From the NCBI GenBank assembly GCA_027063785.1, contig JAMORC010000039.1, positions 1 through 64,000 of the forward strand: DNA of 64,000 nucleotides, written 5' to 3'. The stretch is from Desulfurobacteriaceae bacterium (GTDB lineage Bacteria; Aquificota; Aquificia; Desulfurobacteriales; Desulfurobacteriaceae). Below are positions 10,236 through 20,024 of the stretch, in pieces. The first letter of the stretch is position 1. Every line of letters starts with the position of its first letter. Position numbers and translations under genes: made by a program. Under the pieces are notes generated by a model that saw only the letters and a list, made by a program, of their open reading frames with translations, was not told the DNA's origin and searched no databases.

Positions 10236-11345
10236 TTGCACTGCAGAATTTGTCATTTAACATCTGTTCATTCAAGATATGATGAGCGCATATTCTTAAA
10301 AGAATTAAAAAGTTTAAAAAAGACAGATTTTGATACTTATCTGATAGTAGCTGACGGGAAAGGAAACGAAATTACTGAAGAAGGCATTAAAATACTGGAT
10401 GTAGGGAAGCCTAGAAATAGAAAAGAAAGAGTATTAGATATAACAAATAGAATCTACAAAAAAGCTTTAGGAGTCAATGCAGATATTTATCATTTTCATG
10501 ACCCGGAACTTATTCCTGTGGGGCTGAAGTTTAAAAAACTTGGCAAGAAAGTTATTTATGATGTACATGAGGATGTGCCAAGGCAAATATTGACCAAACC
10601 TTACTTAAATAGGATCTCTAAAAAGTTCCTGTCCTTCCTCTTCGAAAAATATGAAAATTGGGCTGTTAGGAAATTTGATTTTGTAATAACTGCCACGCCT
10701 TATATAAGGGACAGATTCTTAAAATTAGTTTCTAAGGTTGTTGATATTAATAACTATCCTCTTTTAGAGGAGTTTCCTGAAGTATCTCCTTGGAATAAAA
10801 GAGAACCAGAAATATGTTATATAGGAGGCATCGCCAAGGTAAGGGGTATAGTAGAGCTGGTAAAGTCTTTGGAAAATGTAGATACAATCTTACATTTGGC
10901 AGGTAGTTTTGAAAGTAAGTCTCTGGAAGAAGAAGTTAGGAAATTACTCGGTTGGAGAAAAGTGAAATATTATGGTTTCGTTGGAAGAACTGATGTTCAA
11001 AAAATTTTAAAAAGTGTTATGGTGGGTATAGTAACCTTACATCCGACTCTAAATTATTATGTTAGTTTACCAGTCAAACTTTTTGAATATATGGCTGCAG
11101 GCTTACCGGTAGTTACCTCTAATTTTCCCTTATGGAAAGAGATAGTTGAAGAAAATAGATGTGGAATATGCGTAGATCCTTTGAATCCAGAAGAAATTGC
11201 GGAAGCTATAAAATATTTATTAACACATCCTAAAGAGGCTAAGGTAATGGGAAAAAAAGGAAGAAAAGCAGTTTTAGAGAAATACAACTGGGATTTAGAA
11301 GAAAAAAAACTAATAAAAGTTTATAGGGAGCTTTTAAATGATTAA
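10236..11345 (+). CDS. GT4-family glycosyltransferase
   Basis: A 369-residue GT-B enzyme beginning at TTG 10236 behind a strong AAAGGAGG. N-terminal part: LTSVHSRYDERIFLKE and YHFHDPELIPVGLK. C-terminal part: LFEYMAAGLPVVTSNFPLW. These signatures are typical of family 4 transferases of surface polysaccharide clusters. The stop overlaps the next start by eight bases, showing tight coupling. Donor sugar unknown. Confidence 0.78.
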   Translation: MHCRICHLTSVHSRYDERIFLKELKSLKKTDFDTYLIVADGKGNEITEEGIKILDVGKPRNRKERVLDITNRIYKKALGVNADIYHFHDPELIPVGLKFKKLGKKVIYDVHEDVPRQILTKPYLNRISKKFLSFLFEKYENWAVRKFDFVITATPYIRDRFLKLVSKVVDINNYPLLEEFPEVSPWNKREPEICYIGGIAKVRGIVELVKSLENVDTILHLAGSFESKSLEEEVRKLLGWRKVKYYGFVGRTDVQKILKSVMVGIVTLHPTLNYYVSLPVKLFEYMAAGLPVVTSNFPLWKEIVEENRCGICVDPLNPEEIAEAIKYLLTHPKEAKVMGKKGRKAVLEKYNWDLEEKKLIKVYRELLND

Positions 11346-12312
11346 ACCACTAGAAGCAAAAGATCTTGAAATCTATGAAGTTTTAAATAGGCAATATGGA
11401 ACTATTTTTACATCTCTTGAATGGCTGAAATTGTTTACTCCGAGAATAAAGTTATATGGGCTTTATAATAAAAATAGGGAACTAATTGGAGGGATAGCTA
11501 TTTATCTGGAAAAAAAGTATGGTTTGAAAATTGTTAAAAATCCACCTGTTACACCTTGCAGCTTGTGGATAACACCTTCTTCGTCTTCAAAAATTTTTTC
11601 AATTCAGTCTTATTATAAAAGTACTTTAAAAGAGCTGGCATATTTCTTAAAAGAAAAATTCTCTCAAAAAATTTTATATTTGAGTTTTCCCTATTCCATT
11701 ACTGATTTTCAACCTTTCATTTGGGAGGGATTTAAAGTTTCTCCAAGATATACTTATTTGTTAAACTTAAATGTTTGCATAGACGATATAAAAGAGCAAA
11801 TGTCTCCAGCAAGAAGGAATGATATTAGAAAAGCTCTAAGAGATGGACTAGAGATTCGAGAAATCAAAACAATAGAAGATAAGAAAACTGCTTTAGATTT
11901 AGTAGCACATACATTCAAACGGCAAAATAAGCAAATTGATTTGGATATTATCAAAAAAATTCTTTTTAAATTTTTAAAACCGCAGAATGGATTTGGCTAT
12001 ATAACATATAGAGAGGAAATTCCTCTTGCTACTTCTATATGTATTTATGATAAAAGGACAGCTTATTACATTTTGGGAGGATACAATTCAAAAGAAAAAC
12101 ATCATGGAGCAGGTGCATTAAGTTTATGGAATTGCATATTAAAAGCTAAAGAGAAGAATTTACGAACATTTGATTTTGAAGGCTCTATGATACCTAACAT
12201 AGAAAGGTATTTTAGAGGATTTGGGGGTAAGATAACGCCTTATTTTGCTATTGCAAGGGCTCCTTTTGTGATTGAGTGTTTTTTTAAAATTTTTAAAAGG
12301 AGTATTTTTTGA
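11338..12312 (+). CDS. FemAB/GNAT-fold acyltransferase-like protein
   Basis: A 324-residue protein resembling the BioF2-like/FemAB acetyltransferases found in polysaccharide and exosortase clusters. The segment MSPARRNDIRKALRDGLEI corresponds to the basic helix of that family, and a GNAT-like stretch follows (ATSICIYDKRTAYYILGGYN, DFEGSMIPNIERYFRGFGG). It may attach an amino acid or acyl group to a sugar. The substrate is unknown. It overlaps its upstream neighbour. Confidence 0.6.
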   Translation: MIKPLEAKDLEIYEVLNRQYGTIFTSLEWLKLFTPRIKLYGLYNKNRELIGGIAIYLEKKYGLKIVKNPPVTPCSLWITPSSSSKIFSIQSYYKSTLKELAYFLKEKFSQKILYLSFPYSITDFQPFIWEGFKVSPRYTYLLNLNVCIDDIKEQMSPARRNDIRKALRDGLEIREIKTIEDKKTALDLVAHTFKRQNKQIDLDIIKKILFKFLKPQNGFGYITYREEIPLATSICIYDKRTAYYILGGYNSKEKHHGAGALSLWNCILKAKEKNLRTFDFEGSMIPNIERYFRGFGGKITPYFAIARAPFVIECFFKIFKRSIF

Positions 12313-12313
12313 A

Positions 12314-13129
12314 ATGAAAATTATAATATCTCACGATGTTGACCACTTAACTGTCTGGGAACATAAAGGAGATTTGATAATTCCTAAATTTTGGGTTCGT
12401 AGTTTGATAGAAGTAGGTTTAGGTGCTATTTCTTTAAGGGAGTTCTTGTTAAGATTTAAAGATTTTATCTTCAATAAGTGGAATAACATAGAGGAATTAT
12501 TAGAATTTAACAAAGCTAATAACATACCTGCAACATTCTTTTTTGGAATGAATCAGAGTTTAGGATTATCATATTATCCCGAAAGTGCTCAAGAATATAT
12601 CAAGCTGGTTTTAAGTAAAGGATTTGATGTGGGAGTTCATGGAATTGAGCATAAAGATTTTGAGGGAATTAAAAAAGAATTTGATACATTTAAAGAGATA
12701 TCTAAATTGAATAAATTTGGTATTAGAATGCATTACTTAAGGATGGATAGCGAAACCTTAGAAAAATTGGAAAGAGCAGGTTATATTTTTGATTCAACCC
12801 TCTATGAGGAAAAAAATCCATTTAAAATAAATAATATGTGGGAATTTCCTCTGCATATGATGGATGGATATATACTTCAAGGTAAAAAGAGATGGCAAAG
12901 CTTGAAATTTCAGGAGATAATGGATCTTACAAAGAAGAGAATAGAGGCTTTATTTAATAAAGGTATTAGATATCTCACAATTTTGTTCCATGATAGGTAT
13001 TTCTCAGAAGGTTTTAGAACATGGAAGGAATGGTATATACACACAGTGAACTTTTTAAAGTCCAATGGTTTCACTTTCGTTAGCTATAGAGAAGCTATAG
13101 ATGAGTTAGAGAATACAAAGCTGAGATAA
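12314..13129 (+). CDS. Polysaccharide-deacetylase-like protein
   Basis: A protein of about 271 residues with the NodB-fold metal-site pattern: an N-terminal Asp pair (SHDVDH) and a later His pair (VGVHGIEHKDF). ATG 12314 follows AAAGGAG; an ATG at 12272 would put 14 extra residues inside the previous gene. Members remove N- or O-acetyl groups from glycans. The last codons (NTKLR) are contributed by the start of the duplicated glycosyltransferase block at 13122, so the native C-terminus may have been slightly changed. Confidence 0.65.
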   Translation: MKIIISHDVDHLTVWEHKGDLIIPKFWVRSLIEVGLGAISLREFLLRFKDFIFNKWNNIEELLEFNKANNIPATFFFGMNQSLGLSYYPESAQEYIKLVLSKGFDVGVHGIEHKDFEGIKKEFDTFKEISKLNKFGIRMHYLRMDSETLEKLERAGYIFDSTLYEEKNPFKINNMWEFPLHMMDGYILQGKKRWQSLKFQEIMDLTKKRIEALFNKGIRYLTILFHDRYFSEGFRTWKEWYIHTVNFLKSNGFTFVSYREAIDELENTKLR

Positions 13130-13830
13130 GAGACATTTGGCCTTTAACTCTTGTAGAACTTGGAGGTTATTCTTGGGAACATCCTTTTATTAGACTTCTA
13201 AGATATATTGAAATGTTTGCCTTAGAGAAAGCGGATAAAATAGTATCTGTGTTGTTTAACTTTGGTAAGTACCTGCAAGATATAGGTATAGATAGAAATT
13301 GGTACTATATTCCTAATGCTATAAGTTTAGAAAATGTTGAAGAACAAGAGTTATCAAGTTCTTTTATTCAAAAAATTCCTAAAGATAAGTTTATAGTTGC
13401 TTATACAGGAACTATTGGCTGGGCAAATTCGTTAGACACATTACTTGGAGCTGCGGAAATCCTAAAAGATAAGAAAAATATAGCTTTTGTAATAGTTGGA
13501 AGAGGAAAAGAGAAACAAAAGCTGATTTCTATAAAAAAAGAAAAGAAACTTAAAAATGTTATATTCCTTGAACCTATCACAAAAAATCAAGTTTTAACTT
13601 TCCTAAGTAAATTTGCTCATGTAGCCTATATAGGATGGAGGAGAAAAAGAATGTATGAATACGGTGTATCTCCTAATAAAATTTTTGATTATATGTTGGC
13701 AAAGAAGCCAATTCTCCATTCAATAAATACTCCTAATGATTTAGTATCTCAAGCTAAATGCGGAATTACTGTTGAGGCTGAAAATCCAAAAGCCGTAGCA
13801 GATGCTATCTTAGAATTTTATAAAATGTCA
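13122..13830 (+). repeat. 709-bp direct repeat, copy A
   Basis: By eye, identical to 16866-17574 except one base (13143 T versus 16887 C). The copies are offset by 3744 bases, and the intervening DNA carries galE, an IS256 remnant and two broken genes. The near-identity implies recent duplication or gene conversion. Confidence 0.92.
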
Positions 13831-13941
13831 AGGGAAGACAGGAGAAAAATGGAGAAAAGGTTTTCTATTCTTATTGAAGAATCATACTTACGAAAAGTTG
13901 GCAAAGAAGTTAAAGAAGTTGATGATAGAAGTCTTAGATAA
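13122..13941 (+). pseudogene. Truncated second copy of the GT4 glycosyltransferase
   Basis: From 13122 to 13830 this is a near-identical copy of 16866-17574 inside the intact glycosyltransferase at 16471. It lacks the first ~130 codons of that gene, so the N-terminal acceptor domain is missing. The readable frame 13213-13941 gives 242 residues and ends in a different tail (SREDRRKMEKRFSILIEES) that still looks transferase-like. It has no ribosome site of its own. It is probably the product of recombination and non-functional. Confidence 0.8.
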
Positions 13942-14013
13942 TCTTTAAATTTATTTTTAAATTTCGTTCATATTGTGAGAGGACTAAGAATCTTCATCCA
14001 ACAGCAAGTTTGA

Positions 14014-14573
14014 TTTTGAAGCCTATGCAAAGACTACATTTTTGACGGAAAGAAAAGCTTCCCTACTTTGAAAGTGATCAGTCAAACCCCATAAACATGT
14101 ACGGCCTATTAAAGTACGTAGGAGAGATAGCTATCAAAACTTATACCGATAACTACTTAATCGTATGCATTTCAAGTGTCTTTGGTCTAGCCGGAGCAAG
14201 TGGAAAAGGGAAGAACTCTGCTTATATGATTATAAGATTGGCGAAAGAGAGAAAGAAGCCGAAAGTGGTAGATGATATATACATGAGCCCGACCTATACG
14301 GAAGATGCAGCGGAAATAATCTGGAAACTTTTATTAGAGGAAAGGCCATCGGGGATTTAACATTCAGCTAATGACGGGATATGTTTTTGATATGAATTTG
14401 CGAGAGAAATAGTGAATTTATTAAAGCTTGACGTAGAGATTGAGCCTGTTGACCATACGTTTTACTCAACGAAGGCAAAGAAACCTCTTTGGAGCTCTAT
14501 AGCATCAGAGAGAGGAACAAAACTCAGGCACTGGAAAGAGGCACTTAAGGATTTTCTTAAAAAATTGAGCTAA
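14014..14573 (+). pseudogene. Decayed dTDP-4-dehydrorhamnose reductase (rmlD-like)
   Basis: Fragments in several frames read as the C-terminal ~180 residues of RmlD: DYIFDG, then SDQSNPINMYGLLKYVGE, then YMSPTYTEDAAEIIWKLL, and finally a KLRHWKEALKDFLKKLS end at 14573. At least three frame changes separate them, and no start remains. RmlD makes dTDP-L-rhamnose; none of rmlA, rmlB or rmlC is in this window, so the pathway seems lost from the locus. Confidence 0.65.
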
Positions 14574-15566
<993 letters not shown>

Positions 15567-15660
15567 AGTTTTAGGAGAAACAGTTGCTAGTTTTCTGTTT
15601 GTTTATGTCTTTTATTATGCCTATGTTAATCACCCATTCAGTTTTAAATGTAAAGATTAA

Positions 15661-16100
15661 GTGGCGAAAGACTTAAAGAAGATATATCAGGCCTCTACTG
15701 AGGAAGAGGCTCTTAAAGGTTTTAAGAAATTCAAGGAGAAATGGGGAACAAAGTATCCGAGAGTTGTAAAGTTTTGGAAGCAGGAGCTTTACAAGCTCCT
15801 TACTTTTCTCAAGTATCCTGAGTCTATCCAGAGGGTGATATATACAACGAACTTGATAGAGAGGACGATAAAGGAGATACGGAAGAGGGTTAAGGTTATA
15901 GGGGCATTACCGTCGGTAGATGCTGTCGGTAGATGCTGTTAAAAAGTTTAAAAGTTTGTTTACCTTAGGGTGGCAATGCTTAATGACAGACGGTCTAACA
16001 GGGTAGTAAACGGTTTTTTAGAAGCCAGAGAAGAAATTCAGGAGATATTCCTCAGGAGGTACTCCTAAATGGCTTACACAAAATTCTTGACACAACCCAA
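15661..16100 (+). mobile_element. IS256-family transposase remnant and right end
   Basis: Only the C-terminal ~100 residues of an IS256-type transposase remain (QRVIYTTNLIERTIKEIRKR is diagnostic). A 13-bp tandem duplication at 15913-15938 shifts the frame just after this motif. The remaining tail (NDRRSNRVVNGFLEARE, ending at 16069) continues in another frame. The sequence TTACACAAAATTCTTGACA at 16073 onward looks like the terminal inverted repeat, placing the right end near 16100. The N-terminal half and left end are absent. Confidence 0.8.
15913..15938 (+). repeat. 13-bp tandem duplication in the transposase remnant
   Basis: TCGGTAGATGCTG is repeated twice without a gap. Removing one copy restores the reading from LPSVDAV to KKFKSLF, so the duplication is an inactivating event. 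Confidence 0.85.
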
Positions 16101-16478
16101 ACTAAAAATATTATAGGGAAGCTGGAGCTAATTCCAGAATCCAAGAATCTCGTTTTGTCGGAATCGGTGTCTTATTTTGAAATGGTTGCTCTGGAGAAAA
16201 ATGCAAAGGTCATTATTACTGATTCAGGAGGAGTTCAGAAAGAAGGCTTTTTCTTTGGAACTCCCTGTGTTATTCCCAGAGAAGAAACAGAGTGGGTTGA
16301 GCTTGTAGATAGCGGATTTAATAAACTTGCTGGAATTAATGCAGAGAAAATTTTTAAATTGTGTAAAGAGCTTTTCTTTAGTAGGATAGAAACGCAGAAA
16401 AATTTACCCGAGTTCTATGGGAATGGTTCAGCCTCAGATAAAATTGTTTCTATTATAAGTGGGGACAACATTGAATAA
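16101..16478 (+). pseudogene. C-terminal fragment of UDP-sugar 2-epimerase (WecB/WbpI type)
   Basis: An open frame starting at the IS256 end encodes the last ~120 residues of a non-hydrolysing UDP-HexNAc 2-epimerase (VSYFEMVALEKNAKVIITDS, then GGVQKEGFFFGTPCV and REETEWVELVDSG). The missing N-terminal two thirds contain the other nucleotide-sugar domain, so this cannot be active alone. WbpI/WlbD is the last step of the pathway to UDP-ManNAc(3NAc)A served by the wlbA/wlbB/wlbC-like genes upstream. The stop overlaps the next gene's start. Confidence 0.82.
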
Positions 16479-17682
16479 AAAAGTGGTATGGTTCATAAAT
16501 GAGTATGCTGGTAGTCCAAGATATGGAATGGAATTTAGGCACTACTATTTAGGAAGAGAATTAATTAAGCATGATTATGATGTATGGATAGTAAGTGCTA
16601 ATTACTCTCATTTATTTTATAAGTATCCGCCCTATATTGGTAAAGAAGTTGTCGACGGTATTAATTATTATTGGGTAAAAGTTATAAAGTATTCTCATGC
16701 TCATAGTAAGAAAAGAGTTTTAAAATGGTTTCAGTTTTCTGCTAAGTTATTCAAACATTTAAAGTTCTTACCTAAACCTGATTATATATATGTATCCTCT
16801 CCTTTTCTTCTTCCTATAGTTCCTGCTTATTTCTACAGTAAAAAACACAAAGCTAAGCTTATTTTTGAGATAAGAGACATTTGGCCCTTAACTCTTGTAG
16901 AACTTGGAGGTTATTCTTGGGAACATCCTTTTATTAGACTTCTAAGATATATTGAAATGTTTGCCTTAGAGAAAGCGGATAAAATAGTATCTGTGTTGTT
17001 TAACTTTGGTAAGTACCTGCAAGATATAGGTATAGATAGAAATTGGTACTATATTCCTAATGCTATAAGTTTAGAAAATGTTGAAGAACAAGAGTTATCA
17101 AGTTCTTTTATTCAAAAAATTCCTAAAGATAAGTTTATAGTTGCTTATACAGGAACTATTGGCTGGGCAAATTCGTTAGACACATTACTTGGAGCTGCGG
17201 AAATCCTAAAAGATAAGAAAAATATAGCTTTTGTAATAGTTGGAAGAGGAAAAGAGAAACAAAAGCTGATTTCTATAAAAAAAGAAAAGAAACTTAAAAA
17301 TGTTATATTCCTTGAACCTATCACAAAAAATCAAGTTTTAACTTTCCTAAGTAAATTTGCTCATGTAGCCTATATAGGATGGAGGAGAAAAAGAATGTAT
17401 GAATACGGTGTATCTCCTAATAAAATTTTTGATTATATGTTGGCAAAGAAGCCAATTCTCCATTCAATAAATACTCCTAATGATTTAGTATCTCAAGCTA
17501 AATGCGGAATTACTGTTGAGGCTGAAAATCCAAAAGCCGTAGCAGATGCTATCTTAGAATTTTATAAAATGTCAGAAAGAGAAAGGAGAGAGTTGGGAGA
17601 AAATGGATACAATTTTCTTTTAAAAGAATGTACTTACGACAGACTAGCAAAAAGATTAATAAAAGACATTCTGAGCATATAA
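16471..17682 (+). CDS. GT4-family glycosyltransferase (WcaI/WbuB-like)
   Basis: About 403 residues. N-terminal acceptor domain: YGMEFRHYYLGRELIKHDYD and IFEIRDIWPLTLVELG, typical of WbuB/WcaI-like transferases. C-terminal donor domain: IGWRRKRMYEYGVSPNKIFD and EAENPKAVADAIL. TTG 16471 after GTGGGGA is the likely start; GTG 16459 is an alternative. Residues from about 133 on are duplicated in the truncated copy at 13122. This copy has both domains and is presumably the functional one. Sugar specificity unknown. Confidence 0.8.
   Translation: MNKKVVWFINEYAGSPRYGMEFRHYYLGRELIKHDYDVWIVSANYSHLFYKYPPYIGKEVVDGINYYWVKVIKYSHAHSKKRVLKWFQFSAKLFKHLKFLPKPDYIYVSSPFLLPIVPAYFYSKKHKAKLIFEIRDIWPLTLVELGGYSWEHPFIRLLRYIEMFALEKADKIVSVLFNFGKYLQDIGIDRNWYYIPNAISLENVEEQELSSSFIQKIPKDKFIVAYTGTIGWANSLDTLLGAAEILKDKKNIAFVIVGRGKEKQKLISIKKEKKLKNVIFLEPITKNQVLTFLSKFAHVAYIGWRRKRMYEYGVSPNKIFDYMLAKKPILHSINTPNDLVSQAKCGITVEAENPKAVADAILEFYKMSERERRELGENGYNFLLKECTYDRLAKRLIKDILSI
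16866..17574 (+). repeat. 709-bp direct repeat, copy B
   Basis: The copy inside the intact glycosyltransferase. See copy A at 13122-13830; one mismatch was found by eye. Confidence 0.92.
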
Positions 17683-17705
17683 AATTAGGAGGTTATTAGG
17701 CATCT

Positions 17706-18590
17706 ATGAATAGTTGGAAGCTTTACCAAAAAGTTCTCGTCTCAGATCTTCCTCCGCATGTTAATATAAATCCTACAGAGAGCGAATTGAAATTTCTTAT
17801 GAACAGTTACAAACCTTACTTTATTCGTTGGACAAATGATTTTGATTCTACCAGAAATTATCCTTTTTGGTATGTAATTAAAGATGAGAAAGAAGATACA
17901 ACACTTAAGAGTTATCCAACTAAAATTAGGTCAGAAATTAGAAGGGGACTTAGAAATAACAAAGTTTACAAAATAGATTCTGAGTATGAAGCAATGGAAA
18001 TTTTACCAGATCTATATGATGTGTATATAAAGGCATTTGATAGATATAAAAACATATATATAACTCCTTGTAGTCTAAACAACTTCAGAAACTTACTGAA
18101 ACAGAGCTTCCAAAGCGGAAATGAACTATGGATCGTTAAGAACAAAGAAGATAATAAAATATGTGCATACTGTATTTCAAATGTCCAAGCTTATGAAGGT
18201 TCTGTAGTTGTAAATTACAATACAATTAAACTTCATCCTAGTTACCTTAAATACTATCCAGCCTATGCGTTAGTATTTGAAATGAATAGGTATTATTTAA
18301 ACGAAAGAAATGTCCTTTACCTTCATGACGGAAGTAGAAGCTTGGGACACGAAACCAACATCCATGAGTGGCTAGTAAAAAAATTTAAGTTTAGGAAAGC
18401 AAGGTGTAAACTTAACATTTTTTATAGAAAAGATATAAAACTTTTAGTTAATAAAATTTATCCACTAAAGAAAGTTATTTACTATCTTGAATCAAGATCA
18501 ATTTTTACCAAAAAGTTAGCCATATTACTTAAGCATGAAGAAATTAGGAGAAAATGTGAGGAAATCCATATCAAAAACCACCAAATTTAA
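17706..18590 (+). CDS. Unrecognised protein with FemAB/GNAT-like features
   Basis: A 294-residue protein I cannot place in a named family. The stretch SYPTKIRSEIRRGLRNNKVY resembles the basic helix of FemAB-type transferases, and SGNELWIVKNKEDNKICAYC followed by VVVNYNTIKLHPSYL resembles a GNAT beta-strand core. Acylation or aminoacylation of a sugar is a guess. Its 3' end overlaps the next gene by 56 bases, so the two are co-expressed. Confidence 0.5.
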   Translation: MNSWKLYQKVLVSDLPPHVNINPTESELKFLMNSYKPYFIRWTNDFDSTRNYPFWYVIKDEKEDTTLKSYPTKIRSEIRRGLRNNKVYKIDSEYEAMEILPDLYDVYIKAFDRYKNIYITPCSLNNFRNLLKQSFQSGNELWIVKNKEDNKICAYCISNVQAYEGSVVVNYNTIKLHPSYLKYYPAYALVFEMNRYYLNERNVLYLHDGSRSLGHETNIHEWLVKKFKFRKARCKLNIFYRKDIKLLVNKIYPLKKVIYYLESRSIFTKKLAILLKHEEIRRKCEEIHIKNHQI

Positions 18591-19773
18591 ATTCTTAATT
18601 TCGTCTTATTTGGAAAAAGACTTCCATTCTTCTTTATTTTGGAAAGGACGAGTAGCTTTATATTCAATTTTAAAAGCCATAGGCATAAAGCAGGATGATG
18701 AGGTTATCCTACCTGCCTTTACTTGCGTTGTGGTAGTTAATCCTATTGTTTATCTTGGTGCAAAGCCTGTATATGTAGATATTGATCCAGAAACGTTTAA
18801 TATAGATGTTGGAAAAATTGAGGAAAAAATAACTTCAAAAACTAAGATTATTCTTGCTCAGAATACGTTTGGTCTTTCCTCTAATCTTGAACCGATTATG
18901 GAAATCGCAAGGAAACACAATCTCTGGGTTATTGAAGACTGCGCTCATGGTTTTGGAGGAACTTATAAAGGGAGAAAAAATGGGACGATTACAGATGCTG
19001 CTTTTTTCTCTACTCAGTGGAATAAACCATTTTCGACAGGAATTGGAGGAATAGCAGTTACAAGGAATGAGGAACTGGCTGAAAAGCTAAGAAGGTTGGA
19101 AAAAGAAGCTATAAAACCTTCTGTAAAAGAAGAGTTGACCTTAAAGATGCTCCTATTCGTTAGGAGAAGATTGTTAAGACCTTCGGTGTACTGGAGTGCT
19201 TTAAAAGTTTATAGACAGCTCAGCAAGTGGAATCTGATACTTGGTTCTTCTCAAGGATATGAACTTGAGAAACCGGTTGAACCAAAAGACTTTTTGAAAG
19301 GTTTCTCTGAAACTCAGGCAAAAGAAGGGTTAAAGTATTTCGAGAAAGTAAATGGAAAATATAGAATAGATTTAATAATTAAACATAGAAAAAAGATAGC
19401 GGGACTTTATAAGGAGATTCTTGTTGACATGGGATTTGAACCTCCTTATGAGCCGGAATATGCAGAGCATACTTATTTAAAATTTCCTCTTCTTGTGAAA
19501 GACAGGAAAAAATTCTTTCAGCTTGCTCAGGAAGAGAAAATAGAGCTCGGTGATTGGTTTTTATCTCCAATTCATCCGATTATAAGTAACTTCGATCTCT
19601 GGAACTACCGATGGGGAGAAAATCCCGTTGCAGAGTTTGCAAGCTGTCATATTGTTAATCTTCCGACCCATGATGGTATAGATGAAAATTATGTTAATAG
19701 AGTTTACGAGTTTTTGAAAAAAAACAGGGATGAAATTCTGGGATGTAGGGTTGGAGTGACGAGTAATAAGTGA
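18535..19773 (+). CDS. DegT/DnrJ/EryC1 family sugar aminotransferase
   Basis: A 412-residue PLP-dependent enzyme: LPAFTCVVVVNPIVYLGAKP, VIEDCAHGFGG, and the lysine motif STQWNKPFSTGIGG. The lysine is kept, but the residues before it differ from the usual SFxxTK, marking a divergent subgroup. It probably transfers an amino group to a keto-sugar nucleotide or has a related role in this glycan. It is the second of three DegT enzymes in the island. ATG 18535 overlaps the previous gene by 56 bases; a later ATG would remove sequence resembling the family. Confidence 0.7.
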   Translation: MKKLGENVRKSISKTTKFKFLISSYLEKDFHSSLFWKGRVALYSILKAIGIKQDDEVILPAFTCVVVVNPIVYLGAKPVYVDIDPETFNIDVGKIEEKITSKTKIILAQNTFGLSSNLEPIMEIARKHNLWVIEDCAHGFGGTYKGRKNGTITDAAFFSTQWNKPFSTGIGGIAVTRNEELAEKLRRLEKEAIKPSVKEELTLKMLLFVRRRLLRPSVYWSALKVYRQLSKWNLILGSSQGYELEKPVEPKDFLKGFSETQAKEGLKYFEKVNGKYRIDLIIKHRKKIAGLYKEILVDMGFEPPYEPEYAEHTYLKFPLLVKDRKKFFQLAQEEKIELGDWFLSPIHPIISNFDLWNYRWGENPVAEFASCHIVNLPTHDGIDENYVNRVYEFLKKNRDEILGCRVGVTSNK

Positions 19774-19805
19774 CCAGTAATAAGTGATGAGTAAGGGGTG
19801 ATGGG
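19752..19805 (+). repeat. Degenerate short repeat (AGTAATAAGTGA-type)
   Basis: The words GAGTAATAAGTGA, CAGTAATAAGTGATGAG and TAAGGGGTGATGGG follow each other around the stop of the aminotransferase. They form an imperfect tandem array of seven- to sixteen-base words. Such arrays are common non-coding repeats in many bacterial genomes and create false ORFs on the other strand. Confidence 0.6.
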
Positions 19806-19905
19806 TAGAATTAGGATTCATAAAGATTTAGGAGAAAATAAAAAAGTGACTGAAATGCTTACAAATGCTGAGAACGAGTTTAGGAAATTAGGAGGTGATG
19901 GATAA
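19801..19905 (+). CDS. Possible 34-residue ORF
   Basis: ATG 19801 to TAA 19905 encodes a charged 34-residue peptide. Its stop overlaps the next ATG by one base (TAATG). The start has only GGGG/GGTGA-like sequence upstream, inside the degenerate repeat. It could be a chance ORF or a coupling leader for the membrane peptide that follows. Confidence 0.3.
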   Translation: MGRIRIHKDLGENKKVTEMLTNAENEFRKLGGDG

Positions 19906-20009
19906 TGGAAACAATTGTTTATCTAATAGTCATTTTGGCAATCGTTATAACTCTTTATGCTTTAGCTACGCCACTCTTTGAGTATGGTATTAAAAAGAGG
20001 TCTGAATAA
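19905..20009 (+). CDS. Small single-span membrane peptide (34 residues)
   Basis: ATG 19905 follows GGAGGTGATGG, an excellent ribosome site. The peptide has a short N-terminus, about 20 hydrophobic residues (VYLIVILAIVITLYALA) and a basic end (GIKKRSE), fitting a one-pass inner-membrane protein. It lies between two sugar aminotransferase genes. I know no family for it. Confidence 0.5.
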   Translation: METIVYLIVILAIVITLYALATPLFEYGIKKRSE

Positions 20010-20024
20010 AAGGAGTGGAATAAA

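Noticed and set aside
19561-19821. Minus-strand ORF over the short repeat
   Set aside because: This is a typical false ORF produced by AGTAATAAGTGA-type repeats and lies opposite the aminotransferase.
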